The notes under the pieces are model-generated. The model ran no database searches, had not been told where the DNA came from, and saw only the letters and a program-made list of their open reading frames with translations. Positions 17,344 through 26,274 of a DNA stretch of 64,000 nucleotides are shown here, piece by piece. The position numbers and the translations under genes were made by a program. Within the stretch, counting starts at the first letter, position 1. Each line of letters begins with the position of its first letter. Origin of the DNA: Novosphingobium profundi (GTDB taxonomy: Bacteria; Pseudomonadota; Alphaproteobacteria; Sphingomonadales; Sphingomonadaceae). The stretch covers positions 434,001 to 498,000 of the forward strand of contig NZ_JAIVLF010000004.1 in NCBI RefSeq assembly GCF_020524485.1, in the 5' to 3' direction.

Positions 17344-18438
17344 ATGTCCAAACCCCGCTTTCGCGCCGACCACGTCGGTAGCCTGCTTCGCCCCGAGCCC
17401 GTCGCCAAGGCCCGTACCGAGGGTGCCGACGCGGCAACCCTGCGCGCCGCCGAAGACGCGACCATCCCCGACCTGATCAAGATGCAGGAAGAGGTCGGCC
17501 TCAAGGTTGTCACCGATGGCGAAGCGCGCCGCGCGTTCTGGCACTTCGACTTCATGGGCATGCTCGATGGCCTGGAACTGCGCACGCGCGACGAGGGCGT
17601 GCAGTTCCACGGCGTTAAGATCCCGCCGGTCCGCCCGACCATCACCGACACCCTCGGCTTCCCCGCCGACCACCCGATGCTCGAGCACTTCACCTTCGTG
17701 AAGGACCACACCACGGTCTGCCCGAAGATCTCGATCCCTGGTCCCTCGGCCGTGCATTTCCGCACCGATCCCTCGGACGTCCTGCCCGAGAAGTACCGCG
17801 ACCAGAAGGTGCTGATGGCGGACATCGCCGCCACCTACAAGGCCGCGGTCGAGGCCTACTACGCCGCAGGCTGCCGCTACCTGCAGATGGACGACATCTT
17901 CTTTGCCTACCTCGGCGACCCCAAGCAGCGCGAACAGCGCCTGGCGATGGGCCAGGATCCCGACCAGCTCATCACCGACTACGCCTGGATGCTGAACGAG
18001 GCGATCAAGGACCGTCCCTCCGACATGACCATCGGCATGCACATGTGCCGCGGCAACTTCCGTTCGACCTACGCCGCGACCGGCGGCTACGACGCGGCGG
18101 CCGATGCCATCTTCAACGGCACCGATGTCGACATCTACTTCATGGAATACGACACCGACCGTGCCGGTGGCCTGGAGCCGCTCGCGCTCCTGCCCAAGGG
18201 CGACAAGCGCATCATGGCCGGTTTCATCACCACCAAGACGCCCGAACTGGAATCGATCGACGACATCAAGCGCCAGTTCGAAGCGGCCAGCAAGTTCGTC
18301 GACATCGACCAGCTCGGCATCGCGCCGCAGTGCGGCTTCTCCTCGACCGAGCACGGCAACTCGCTGACCGTCGATGACCAGCGCCGCAAGCTGGAACTCG
18401 TAGTCAACGTGGCCCAGGACATCTGGGGCGAAGCCTGA
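17344..18438 (+). CDS. cobalamin-independent methionine synthase-type methyltransferase (core-MetE/YxjG family)
   Basis: The 364-residue protein corresponds to the C-terminal catalytic barrel of MetE and lacks the N-terminal half. It opens with RADHVGSLLRPEPV, as in YxjG/YxjH-type proteins. Zinc and substrate residues appear in YLQMDDIFFAYL, GMHMCRGNFRS (His/Cys ligands) and APQCGFSSTEHGN (third ligand Cys). It probably transfers a methyl group to homocysteine, but the methyl donor of these short proteins is not folate-polyglutamate in every case. An AT-rich palindrome and a structured leader precede it, suggesting control by methionine-cycle metabolites. It ends at a bidirectional terminator shared with the ATP synthase operon. 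Confidence 0.82.
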   Translation: MSKPRFRADHVGSLLRPEPVAKARTEGADAATLRAAEDATIPDLIKMQEEVGLKVVTDGEARRAFWHFDFMGMLDGLELRTRDEGVQFHGVKIPPVRPTITDTLGFPADHPMLEHFTFVKDHTTVCPKISIPGPSAVHFRTDPSDVLPEKYRDQKVLMADIAATYKAAVEAYYAAGCRYLQMDDIFFAYLGDPKQREQRLAMGQDPDQLITDYAWMLNEAIKDRPSDMTIGMHMCRGNFRSTYAATGGYDAAADAIFNGTDVDIYFMEYDTDRAGGLEPLALLPKGDKRIMAGFITTKTPELESIDDIKRQFEAASKFVDIDQLGIAPQCGFSSTEHGNSLTVDDQRRKLELVVNVAQDIWGEA

Positions 18439-18517
18439 TCCAACGCGTACGGTGCGCCGGTCTTCGGACTGGCGCACCGCACATCATCCAGGCGCTCGGG
18501 CCTATCTCCCGCGCAAC

Positions 18518-18551
18518 AAAAAAGCCCCCGCCAAACGGCAGGGGCTTTTTT
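18518..18551. terminator. bidirectional intrinsic terminator
   Basis: A hairpin AGCCCCCGCC/GGCAGGGGCT (one mismatch) has six A on one side and six T on the other. It separates the MetE-like gene (+) from the end of the atp operon (-) and can stop both. Confidence 0.88.
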
Positions 18552-18594
18552 CGTGTTCGGATTGTCGCAGGGTCTACCGGGAGCCCCTGAACAA

Positions 18595-19176
18595 TCAGAT
18601 CCCGGAGATCGCCTGGTTGACGAGAACCTTGTCGGCATCGGCCGAGTGGTTTCCGGCAATGAGACCACGCGCAGCCGCGGTAGCCGCATCGGCAGCAACA
18701 GCGCGAAGGTCAGCAACGGCCGCAAGCTGGGCAGCACCGATCTTGTCTTCGGCCATCTTCTCGCGGCGGGCAATGACGTCCGCCGTGTCGGTTTCGGCCT
18801 TGGCAACGATGGCAACCGCTTCCTTGCGGGCATGCTCGAGCATCTCGGCGGCGTCCTTCTCGGCACCGGCGATCTTGTCGGCATACTCCTTGCGCAGGGC
18901 TTCCGCCTCGGCGCGCAGGGTCTTGGCTTCCTCGAGCTGGGCCTTGATGTCCGCGATGCGCGAATCAAGACCGCGGCCGATTGCCTTGGGAACGCCCTTC
19001 CACAGCGCGATGCCCAGAAGCACCAGCATCGAGGCGCTGACGACCATGGCCGGCGGGGCAACGCCCAGCAGCATCGGCTCGGCGTGGTGCTCGACACCCG
19101 CGTGGGTCTCGGCAGCCGCTTCGACGTGCGCGCCTTCGTTTTCCAGGGAGGACTGGACGGCAGGGGTATCAGCCAT
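18595..19176 (-). CDS. atpF: ATP synthase F0 subunit b
   Basis: Peripheral stalk subunit that links F0 to F1. The 193-residue protein has an extended His/Glu/Ala-rich N-terminal tail of about 40 residues, one membrane helix (AMVVSASMLVLLGIALW), then a long charged, Ala-rich helix forming the right-handed stalk (about residues 70-190). It is the last gene of the F0 operon. Its start overlaps the end of atpF' by eight bases. As in other photosynthetic or alphaproteobacterial lineages, b and b' are separate proteins. Confidence 0.9.
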   Translation of the reverse strand: MADTPAVQSSLENEGAHVEAAAETHAGVEHHAEPMLLGVAPPAMVVSASMLVLLGIALWKGVPKAIGRGLDSRIADIKAQLEEAKTLRAEAEALRKEYADKIAGAEKDAAEMLEHARKEAVAIVAKAETDTADVIARREKMAEDKIGAAQLAAVADLRAVAADAATAAARGLIAGNHSADADKVLVNQAISGI

Positions 19177-19663
19177 GGACCAGGTTCTCCTTCACGGCGG
19201 CGCGGACCTGGCCCTCGTCGAGCGAGAGACCGGCAACGCGGCCGATGATGTCACGGGCAGCTTCGGCTGCAACCGTTTCGATTTCGTCTGCCGCGGCCTT
19301 GCGGGCGGCAGCGATGCCAGCCTCGGCTTCGGCGATCTTGCCGTCGATCGTGACCTGGGCGGCGGCGAGGCGCTGCTCGGTTTCGGTCGCGGCCGTGGCA
19401 CGGGCCTCGGCGATCAGGGCGTGGGCCTTGGCGCGGTTGGCGTTTTCACGCTCCCGCCAGGATTCCTCTTCGGCATCCGCCTGCTTGCGCGCGCGTTCGG
19501 CGGCAAGGAGGTCGTCGGCAATCTGGGTGTCGCGCTTCGCAACCGTGTCCATGACCTTCGGAACCATGCCCCGTCCGATGACGAAGAAGGTGAAACCGAA
19601 GAACACCAGCATCCAGAAGATCTGGCTGGAATAGGTTGCGGCAAGCTGTTCGATCTGAGGCAT
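19169..19663 (-). CDS. atpG: ATP synthase F0 subunit b'
   Basis: Second stalk subunit, pairing with b as a heterodimer. The 164-residue protein starts MPQIEQLAATYSSQIFWML. It has a single N-terminal membrane helix (FWMLVFFGFTFFVIGRGMVP), then a long helical Ala/Glu/Arg-rich stalk. It follows atpE by 111 bases and overlaps atpF. The gene is called atpF' or atpG in different genomes; the latter name is also used for the gamma subunit. Confidence 0.9.
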   Translation of the reverse strand: MPQIEQLAATYSSQIFWMLVFFGFTFFVIGRGMVPKVMDTVAKRDTQIADDLLAAERARKQADAEEESWRERENANRAKAHALIAEARATAATETEQRLAAAQVTIDGKIAEAEAGIAAARKAAADEIETVAAEAARDIIGRVAGLSLDEGQVRAAVKENLVHG

Positions 19664-19774
19664 GGGTCAGCCCTGTGGTCGAGGTGGCCGGAAAAAGTGT
19701 TCCGCGATCCGGCTGCCCTACCAAAGGGTCAGGGCAGCCGGATGCGGATCAGTGTGGTCTGGATCAGTCCGCGA

Positions 19775-20002
19775 TTACGCGGCGAAGATCAGCAGAGCCG
19801 CGATAACGAACGAGAGAAGACCGAGAAGCTCGGCACCGGCGAAGCCGATGAAGAGACGGCCCTGCTGCGCGTCGGCAGCACCCGGGTTGCGCAGCGCGCC
19901 TTCGAGGAACTTGGCGAACACGTTGCCCACGCCGATCGAGGCGAGACCAGCACCGATAGCGGCGAAACCTGCACCAAGCAGCTTTGCAGCTTCTGCGTCC
20001 AT
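19775..20002 (-). CDS. atpE: ATP synthase F0 subunit c
   Basis: Forms the rotating proteolipid ring. The 75-residue hairpin has two membrane helices with the loop RNPGAADAQQ between them. The ion-binding carboxylate is Glu58 in FAGAELLGLL. The Gly-rich first helix (GAGFAAIGAGLASIGVG) is typical. The sodium-coordinating set found in Na+-type c subunits is not evident, so proton coupling is likely. It lies between atpB and atpF'. Confidence 0.95.
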   Translation of the reverse strand: MDAEAAKLLGAGFAAIGAGLASIGVGNVFAKFLEGALRNPGAADAQQGRLFIGFAGAELLGLLSFVIAALLIFAA

Positions 20003-20054
20003 TTCAAAAACTCCCTTTGGTATGCCCGAATGTTTGAGGCGGTAAAACTTGAGA

Positions 20055-20840
20055 TCAGTGAAGATTCTCGGCGTCGTTGAGATAGACGCAGGTGAGAAGA
20101 GCGAAAACGTAAGCCTGGATGCCGGCGACGAGCAGCTCGAGAGCGCAGATGCCGATCATCAGGATGAAGCTGGGCAGGCCGGCAATGGCGAAGAGGCCAA
20201 TGTTGGCGTTGCCCGAGTCGATCACGAAGCTGGAGAGCACTTCGAGCAGAACGTGGCCAGCCATCATCGCAACGAAGAGACGCAGGCCAAGGCTGAACGG
20301 ACGCACCAGGAACGAGACGAGTTCGACGAAGAAGATCGGAACCACCATCGCAGCAGGCGTACCGTGCGGCACGAACAGCGAGAAGAAGTGCAGCTTGTGC
20401 TTCGCAAAGCCAACGATCAGCACGATCGCGAAGGACATGATCGCCAGAACACCGGTCGCCGAGAAGTGGCTGGTGAACGTGAAGGCGTGCAGGCCCAGGA
20501 CGCCGATCGGAAGAAGACCGAGGACGTTGGCGAACAGAATGAACATGAAGAGCGAGAAGATGTACGGGACATACTTCTTGCCGTTGGGGCCGACATTGGC
20601 GGCCAGCATGCCGTCCACGAACCCGGTGAAGGTTTCCACCGCCATCTGCCAGCGACCGGGAACGAGCTGACGCTTCGAGCCCCCCGCCACGAAGATGAGA
20701 AGCGCCACGGTGGCGATCGCCATCCAGAGCGCACTGTTCGTAAAGGCGATATTATACCCCGCGATGGACCAGTGACCTGAGCCGAACAACGGCTCGATGG
20801 TGAACTGGTGCATCGGATCGACCTTCGCTTCGGCTGCCAC
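20055..20840 (-). CDS. atpB: ATP synthase F0 subunit a
   Basis: Static proton-channel subunit that works against the c ring. The protein has 261 residues. The conserved helix with the essential arginine reads RPFSLGLRLFVAMMAGHV, and the C-terminal helix has ICALELLVAGIQAYVFALLTC. Several hydrophobic segments of normal length are present. I chose the GTG at 20840 (AAEAKVDPMHQF...), which sits just after AGGGA and matches the N-terminus usual for the order. An internal ATG at codon 10 is the alternative. It follows atpZ by 72 bases. Confidence 0.93.
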   Translation of the reverse strand: MAAEAKVDPMHQFTIEPLFGSGHWSIAGYNIAFTNSALWMAIATVALLIFVAGGSKRQLVPGRWQMAVETFTGFVDGMLAANVGPNGKKYVPYIFSLFMFILFANVLGLLPIGVLGLHAFTFTSHFSATGVLAIMSFAIVLIVGFAKHKLHFFSLFVPHGTPAAMVVPIFFVELVSFLVRPFSLGLRLFVAMMAGHVLLEVLSSFVIDSGNANIGLFAIAGLPSFILMIGICALELLVAGIQAYVFALLTCVYLNDAENLH

Positions 20841-20912
20841 GCGAATATCCCTGTCGCCTGTGAACGGCAGCGCCCTTGTCTGACCTCCTTGCCCCATCGA
20901 AAAATGGAGAGA

Positions 20913-21233
20913 TCAGTCCGGGCGCCGGTTCGTAATCCGGATAATGTTCCTGAAGGCAATGAATATTCCGAAGAACATCATCCCCAACAGACCCCAGGGG
21001 CTTGTACCTGCGAAATGGTCAATGAGCCACCCCAGGAACAGGCCACCTGCAATTCCCCCCAGCAGCTCCGAAAGAACGCGGTTTCCGATGCGGTAATTCT
21101 CATCGGCTTCCACGCCTGCTTTCGGCTGGTTGCGCACTTCCTCGCGCTCGCGGAGGTCCTTCAACCTCTCGTCGAGCGCCCGGATGCGCGCATCCTCGCC
21201 AACAGGGCCTTGGACGGGGTCCTTATCGCTCAT
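20913..21233 (-). CDS. atpI: AtpZ/AtpI-type F0F1 assembly protein
   Basis: The 106-residue protein starts the F0 operon, the position of AtpI/AtpZ, which helps assemble the c ring or handle Mg2+ entry. The N-terminal half is charged (ALDERLKDLREREEVRN). Then come two membrane helices (LLGGIAGGLFLGWLIDHFA and WGLLGMMFFGIFIAFRNI). The ATG at 21233 has AAAGGAGCTAAGGAC ahead. A TTG seven codons upstream would overlap this ribosome site and is less likely. Confidence 0.88.
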   Translation of the reverse strand: MSDKDPVQGPVGEDARIRALDERLKDLREREEVRNQPKAGVEADENYRIGNRVLSELLGGIAGGLFLGWLIDHFAGTSPWGLLGMMFFGIFIAFRNIIRITNRRPD

Positions 21234-21301
21234 GTCCTTAGCTCCTTTTATCAATCAGGAACGAGTGACGCGTTCGACAGTTGCCCGTCTTGGGCGCCGA
21301 C

Positions 21302-21330
21302 CCCTTAGGGTGGGGCTTTTCCCGAGTCAA
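21302..21330 (-). promoter_or_regulatory. candidate sigma-70 promoter of the atp operon
   Basis: On the minus strand, TTGACT (21330-21325), 17-bp spacer, TAAGGG (21307-21302), about 70 bases before the atpI start. The -35 is near consensus; the -10 is weak. The rest of the gap up to 21478 shows nothing else. Confidence 0.4.
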
Positions 21331-21478
21331 CCATGGCAGCCACATGACGAACCACCGATCTGCACAGGCTGGCCCGTCACGACCCTGCACTGCGAATTGG
21401 AAGTTAGCGATAACCTAATTCACCAGCCCCGTAAAAGTGCGGCATCGAGCATCAAAATAGAATTGTCCTACAAAAGCG

Positions 21479-21513
21479 AAAGGCCCTCTCCCGTTTTTCA
21501 GGAGAGAGCCTTT
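21479..21513 (-). terminator. hairpin terminator after ydbL
   Basis: A 13-bp stem AAAGGCCCTCTCC/GGAGAGAGCCTTT with one mismatch and a 9-nt loop, 50 bases past the ydbL stop. On the minus strand it is followed by TTTCGCTTTTG. It closes the ydbH-ynbE-ydbL unit and separates it from the atp promoter. Confidence 0.75.
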
Positions 21514-21561
21514 GCATAAGACCTAAGTCGAAGAGAAGAAATTCTATGGGTTCCGCCGTAT

Positions 21562-21963
21562 TCAGGGGCACTTGGGATCGCGTTCGGGCGCACCCGACCC
21601 GCGCGTCTTCCAACTTCCGTCCAAACCCTCGTACTTCTCGCCAGGCGAGGTTTCCGCGATAAGGCGGCAAGCCGTGGTGAACGCGTATTCGTCGATCGTG
21701 CTCGACAGGCTGGCGGCCTTCGAGGTGTAGATCGCACGGCGCTTGTTGTTGATATCCCGCACCATCGAGCGCACGTCCGCGCTCTGGCTGCCGACCACGC
21801 CGAGATAGCCGTTGCGCTGCTCGCCAACCTGGCCTTGCGCCTTGGCCGCGGCATAGGCCTCGCCGCGCGCCTGGGCACCAGCCGGTGCGGCCATGCCCAG
21901 ACCCGCCAGCATGGCAAGGGCCAGCGTCGCTGCGGCCACGGGTTTCTCGATAAGGCTGCGCAT
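21562..21963 (-). CDS. ydbL: YdbL-family periplasmic protein (DUF1318)
   Basis: A 133-residue secreted protein with a signal peptide (AAATLALAMLAGLGMAAPAGAQA). The mature part has the DUF1318 pattern: ARGEAYAAAKAQGQVGEQRNGYLGVV followed closely by VRSMVRDINNKRRAIY, in which short-side-chain residues and the INxKR motif are typical. In E. coli YdbL keeps the small lipoprotein YnbE from multimerising while it docks with YdbH. The start overlaps the ynbE stop by one base (TGATG), so the two are translated together. The C-terminal 30 residues, ending DPKCP with a second Cys, go beyond the short E. coli protein. Confidence 0.82.
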   Translation of the reverse strand: MRSLIEKPVAAATLALAMLAGLGMAAPAGAQARGEAYAAAKAQGQVGEQRNGYLGVVGSQSADVRSMVRDINNKRRAIYTSKAASLSSTIDEYAFTTACRLIAETSPGEKYEGLDGSWKTRGSGAPERDPKCP

Positions 21964-22148
21964 CAGAAGATCTCCGGATTTTCCTCAATGGTGTTCGCGG
22001 CATCGGCGGCCAATCGGTAGATAACCTCCTGGCGGATATTGATGTTGAGCTCGATCACGATGGGCTTGTCGGGTGCGGACACATTCACGCAGCCCCCCAG
22101 CATCGGTATCACGCCCAGCCCCAGTCCTGCCAGTGCCATCGCCCGCAT
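21963..22148 (-). CDS. ynbE: YnbE-family outer-membrane lipoprotein
   Basis: From the ATG at 22148 the protein has 61 residues, the same size as E. coli YnbE. It carries a lipoprotein signal with lipobox LGGC, followed by the family core DKPIVIELNINIRQEVIY. In E. coli YnbE sits in the outer membrane, forms beta-strand stacks and joins the C-terminus of YdbH to make an intermembrane lipid bridge. An earlier ATG at 22247 overlaps the ydbH stop (ATGA) and would add 33 residues ahead of the signal sequence. The GAGG in front of 22148 and the family size favour the short form. Confidence 0.82.
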   Translation of the reverse strand: MRAMALAGLGLGVIPMLGGCVNVSAPDKPIVIELNINIRQEVIYRLAADAANTIEENPEIF

Positions 22149-22243
22149 CACGGACCTCACTCCCTTGCCCTGCTTCAGGTTCGCCCGGCGAACCGTGCGC
22201 GTTCCTTTTGCAGCGAAGGGCGGTGTGGTCAAATTACACGTAA

Positions 22244-25200
22244 TCATGGAGTGTCCTCGCTGACTGGAGGCTGAATGGAGATGAACGGAGCGACAGCGCC
22301 CTCTTCGGCCTTGGATGTCCCATCCCTGGCGACAAGGCCGAGCTCGCGCGGATCGACCACGTAGTTCGAATCGTAGAGCGAGCGCATGTTGCCGAAGAGC
22401 TGGAAGAACGGTGCCTGGATGTTGACGATGAAGCGCACCGGGAGCTTCGCGATCTGGCGGGTCAGGAAATTGCGCTTGGCCCCGGTTCCCTGGCTGATCC
22501 CGGCAAAGCGCAACTGGGTGATGATTTCACCGGAAAGCGAGCCGTTGAGCGTCACCTCCATCGTCTTGTAATCAATCGACTTGAGCGCATCGAACGCAAA
22601 GTTGCCCATGGTCGAGAGATCTTCGTAACTGAGCGCCCCGACATAGGCGACATTGCCGCCCGGCTCGCGCGCGACGAGGCTACCGTTCTCGATCCGCGCG
22701 CCGTTCTGGTCGTAGACGATCGGCAACTGGCCATCGAAGACGCCGCTCGCCGAGATGTTGTCGAGTTCCATGTGCCGCACGAGGCTGGCTGCGTTCAGGC
22801 CCTTGACGTTCAGCGTGTAGCGCCGGGTCTCGAGCGCGCCGACCGTCATCGTGGTGGGCGCGAGCGTCAGCTCTCCGTCCATGAACGGCCACTTCGCGCC
22901 GTTCACGACAAGGCGATAATCGGGCTGCATCTCGAAGGAAATTGCCCCGTTGGTGACCTCGATACCCGGATTGATCGAGGCGACGGCAAGGCGCTGGTCG
23001 GGAGCCGTGACCATGCCGAGCAGGTCGGTGAAGACAACCTCGCCCGACAACCCCTCGACAGGCCCAAAGGGCGCTGCAAAATCAAGGCCGTCGCTGGCAA
23101 AGCGACCGCGACTGGTAATGGCATCGCCCTTCCAGTCGATCCGCCCCGTTCCCGTCACCGTGCCTTCGACGAGCGAGACAAGGCCGCGCAGGTTGGTCGA
23201 CAGCTGTTCGGGCTGAAGATTGTCACCAAAGGTCAGCCCATCAACCGCGAGATCGGCATGCCCGTGCAAGGTGCCCAGATCATGGACGATGTCCACACGG
23301 CCCACGGCACGATCCGATTGCGGTTCGCGCAACCGGGCCGAGGCAGAAATCACGTTGTCGGCGAGCTCCAGCGAAGCGCCGCGCGCCACCATCGGCTCGA
23401 AGCGGGCGTCCTTCTGCCTGTCGACAAGCACGAACTGCGAATCGTCGAGCCGCAGCACGCCCCCGGCATAGCTCCAGTTCCCGGCGACCTCGTGCAGATC
23501 GAGCGGCACGGCCGCGAGCGCGACGTCCGCATTCTCAAAGGTGCCCGCGACATCTCCAGAGAGATCGGCCGTCAGGTTGGCAATGGCAAAACGCGAGGGC
23601 GCCGCCTCAGGCCCCAACGCCACGGCGATATCGCTTGCCGCAAGCGTTCCGGGATAGGCGAGACCAACCGGACCGGTCGCCAGCCGCACTTCGGATTCGC
23701 CGAGATGACCGGAAAGTTCAAGCCCAGGAGCCCCCGCTGCAAACGTGAAACCGCCACGGTCATAGCGCGCCATCGACCCACCCTTGGGAGGGCATAGCGA
23801 AAGGCGGTTCGCATCGAGCGTGAGATTCGCCATGGAGAGTGCGTCGAAAGTGACCGTGGTGCACGAGGACCAGAGCGCAAGATCGCCATTGCCCTTCCAG
23901 CGCCCCGAGACCGGCACGCGCAAGTTGCGGACGGCCCCGCCCGGCAGCGCCCCGCCCAGCCGTACTTCGCCCGTCATCTCCAGATCGCCATTGGCGCGCT
24001 GGCGCAGGACCATCTCGGGGATCGCGACATGGTCCTCGCCCGCGCGGTAATCGGCCATCTGCACGTGGAAGGCCGTCTCGCCCGAATCGCGCGTTTCCAT
24101 GCGCCCGTTGAGGCGCGGCAACCCGCGGCCAGATGTCATGAAGTTGCCCGAGACACGCGGCGCACCATCGGCCAACAGCATCTGCATGCGCGAGAGTTCG
24201 AGCAGGCTTTCGCCGCTGCGCGCCCGCACCCGTGCCTGGGGCACGACCACGCTGCGTCCGCGTGCATTGCTGCGCGCGATGAGCCGCGCTTCGAGCGTGC
24301 TCCCGCGCAGCTGGCGAGCAAGATTGACGCGAATCTGGTCCGCAAGCCCGGCGACCAGGGAACCTTGCGTGCTGCGCGCCAGATCCTGAAGCGCCGACGC
24401 CAGACCGGAACCGGGCCGCAGATTCTCACCTGCAAGGTCGGTCTCGAGCGAGAGCGTCTCGAAACCCGCGCTCGCCCGTGCCGTACCGCTGAGTTCAAGC
24501 CGGGAAAGATGGAGCGGCGCGCCGCCCGGGTCCTTTGCGGCCAGATCATAGCGCGCATTGAGACTGCCGCCCCGGTAGGTGACCTGCGCCGAACCTTCGA
24601 GCGCTGCGGCGCCAGCATCGGCCATGCGCAACCGCTGCGCGGAGAGGTCCAGCGAGGCGCGGCCGCCATCCAGCGTGTCGTCGAGTTCAAGGTCGAGGTC
24701 GAGCCCGGCTTTCGCGAGCGATGCCCCCTGCCCTTCACAGGTAAGATCCTCGAGCCGCAAGGGCCCTTTCAGACGCGGTCGCCCCGCCGCCACGGACAGC
24801 TTGCCGTAAAGGCTCGCCGAACCGCTGGAGCAGCCCGCATAGGCCAGCGCAGGCGCCTTTGCGGCAAGTTCCCCCTCGAAGCCACCGCGCAACGCGCCCT
24901 GGCCTTCGAGGCTGATCCCCACGCGCCCCGCATCGGTCACGAGCAACGCGCCGCCATCCTTCACGGCCAGATCGAAATCGGGAAGCTGCGTCGGCTCCGT
25001 GCTTTGCGGATCAGCAAAGAGGACCTTGTCGAGCGAGCCGAAGCTGACGCTGCCGTTCTTCACCCGGCCATAGAGACGCGGGCGCACAAGGGTGATGCGG
25101 CCAAGGCCCGGCAATCCGAAGTGCAGCCGCGTGGCCACACGCACCTCTGCGATCGTCAGATCGGGATGCGCTGGATCGCCGATCACGACGTTGCGCACGA

Positions 25201-25459
25201 TCTGCTCGTCGGGCCCGATCTGGACGATGTCGTAAGTGGCTGGGAGCCCCAGCGCGGAAAGTTCGCTCTGGACAAGATTGTCGGCGATATCTTCCCGCGC
25301 GGTCCAGACGCCACCAAGCACCATGGCCCCGGCGACACCGACACCCAAAGCGATTCGCCGGCGTCGCCCCCGGCGCGCAGCGACAGGCCGCGCCGCTTCC
25401 TCAGCGACGCGCTCTTCTTCGTTACTTTCCAGGGACTCGTCTTGCGCCATGCGCTCCAT
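22244..25459 (-). CDS. ydbH: YdbH-like AsmA-family intermembrane transport protein
   Basis: A 1071-residue protein with one N-terminal membrane helix (RRRIALGVGVAGAMVLGG, about residues 33-55). Then there is a long beta-rich periplasmic part with many repeated hydrophobic strands, as in AsmA/TamB/YhdP proteins that form a lipid-conducting groove from inner to outer membrane. The C-terminal domain has the DUF3971/dicarboxylate-family-like block TLAPTTMTVGALETRRYTL, GVFDGQLPIVYDQNGARIENG and LDNISASGVFD. It is followed by ynbE and ydbL on the same strand, as in E. coli, which strongly supports the assignment. The start at 25459 or 25450 is uncertain by three codons. It is divergent from radC, only 44 bases apart. 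Confidence 0.85.
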   Translation of the reverse strand: MERMAQDESLESNEEERVAEEAARPVAARRGRRRRIALGVGVAGAMVLGGVWTAREDIADNLVQSELSALGLPATYDIVQIGPDEQIVRNVVIGDPAHPDLTIAEVRVATRLHFGLPGLGRITLVRPRLYGRVKNGSVSFGSLDKVLFADPQSTEPTQLPDFDLAVKDGGALLVTDAGRVGISLEGQGALRGGFEGELAAKAPALAYAGCSSGSASLYGKLSVAAGRPRLKGPLRLEDLTCEGQGASLAKAGLDLDLELDDTLDGGRASLDLSAQRLRMADAGAAALEGSAQVTYRGGSLNARYDLAAKDPGGAPLHLSRLELSGTARASAGFETLSLETDLAGENLRPGSGLASALQDLARSTQGSLVAGLADQIRVNLARQLRGSTLEARLIARSNARGRSVVVPQARVRARSGESLLELSRMQMLLADGAPRVSGNFMTSGRGLPRLNGRMETRDSGETAFHVQMADYRAGEDHVAIPEMVLRQRANGDLEMTGEVRLGGALPGGAVRNLRVPVSGRWKGNGDLALWSSCTTVTFDALSMANLTLDANRLSLCPPKGGSMARYDRGGFTFAAGAPGLELSGHLGESEVRLATGPVGLAYPGTLAASDIAVALGPEAAPSRFAIANLTADLSGDVAGTFENADVALAAVPLDLHEVAGNWSYAGGVLRLDDSQFVLVDRQKDARFEPMVARGASLELADNVISASARLREPQSDRAVGRVDIVHDLGTLHGHADLAVDGLTFGDNLQPEQLSTNLRGLVSLVEGTVTGTGRIDWKGDAITSRGRFASDGLDFAAPFGPVEGLSGEVVFTDLLGMVTAPDQRLAVASINPGIEVTNGAISFEMQPDYRLVVNGAKWPFMDGELTLAPTTMTVGALETRRYTLNVKGLNAASLVRHMELDNISASGVFDGQLPIVYDQNGARIENGSLVAREPGGNVAYVGALSYEDLSTMGNFAFDALKSIDYKTMEVTLNGSLSGEIITQLRFAGISQGTGAKRNFLTRQIAKLPVRFIVNIQAPFFQLFGNMRSLYDSNYVVDPRELGLVARDGTSKAEEGAVAPFISIQPPVSEDTP

Positions 25460-25503
25460 CACTTGCGCTGTGCGCGCCGGAAAGGCAATTGTCAGAGCCA
25501 ACG

Positions 25504-26274
25504 ATGGCAGACGATACCCCCCTCTTTCCTGAACGGACCGAAAGCCAGCCCGCGCGCGCCGAGACGAAGGTTGCGCACGACAGAGCGAAGGCGAAAGACG
25601 CAGGGAGTGACACCTCGGGCCACCGCACGCGTCTCCGCCAGCGCCTGCTGGGCGGCGGAGACGAGGCGCTGGCCGACCACGAAGTGATTGAATTGCTTCT
25701 GATGCAAGCCGTTCCCCGGCGCGACATGAAGCCGCTTGCCCGCAGTCTTCTTGGCCGTTTCGGCACGCTGGCAGGCGTCCTTCAGGCCGACCCTCGCACG
25801 CTGGCCCTGCACCCCGGCATGGGCGAGGCAACCGCTGCGGCGCTGCGCATCGTCACCGTCGCGGCAACCCGGCTCGCGCGCCAGAAAGTGCGCGAGACCC
25901 CGGTGATAGGCTCCTGGCAGGCGCTGATCGATTACCTCACCATCGACATGGCGCACCTCACGCTGGAGCGCGTGCGCGTGCTTTATCTCAACACCAAGAA
26001 CATGCTCATCCTCGACGACCTGGTGGGCGAAGGATCGATCGACGAGGCCGCGATCCACCCGCGCGAGGTCATCCGCCGCGCCCTCGACATCGGGGCCAGT
26101 GCCCTCATCCTGGTGCATAATCATCCGTCCGGCTCGCCCGAGCCCAGCCGCGCCGACATCGACATCACGACGCGCATTGCCGAGGCCGGACGCCTGCTTG
26201 GTATCACCGTCCACGACCATATCGTGATCGGCCGCGAGGGGCATGTATCACTGCGCGCCAAAGGCCTGATCTAG
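25504..26274 (+). CDS. radC: RadC-family JAB-domain protein
   Basis: A 256-residue member of the RadC family, historically called a DNA repair protein, though the role is unsettled. The N-terminal 45 residues are charged and Ala-rich. Then comes a helix-hairpin-helix region (ALHPGMGEATAAALRI), followed by the JAB/MPN metal-binding motif HNHPSGSPEPSRADIDIT, with an upstream glutamate in NTKNMLILDD. It starts 44 bases from ydbH on the other strand. A TTG at 25489 would add five residues and has a GGAAAG site; ATG at 25504 is the conservative choice. Confidence 0.88.
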   Translation: MADDTPLFPERTESQPARAETKVAHDRAKAKDAGSDTSGHRTRLRQRLLGGGDEALADHEVIELLLMQAVPRRDMKPLARSLLGRFGTLAGVLQADPRTLALHPGMGEATAAALRIVTVAATRLARQKVRETPVIGSWQALIDYLTIDMAHLTLERVRVLYLNTKNMLILDDLVGEGSIDEAAIHPREVIRRALDIGASALILVHNHPSGSPEPSRADIDITTRIAEAGRLLGITVHDHIVIGREGHVSLRAKGLI

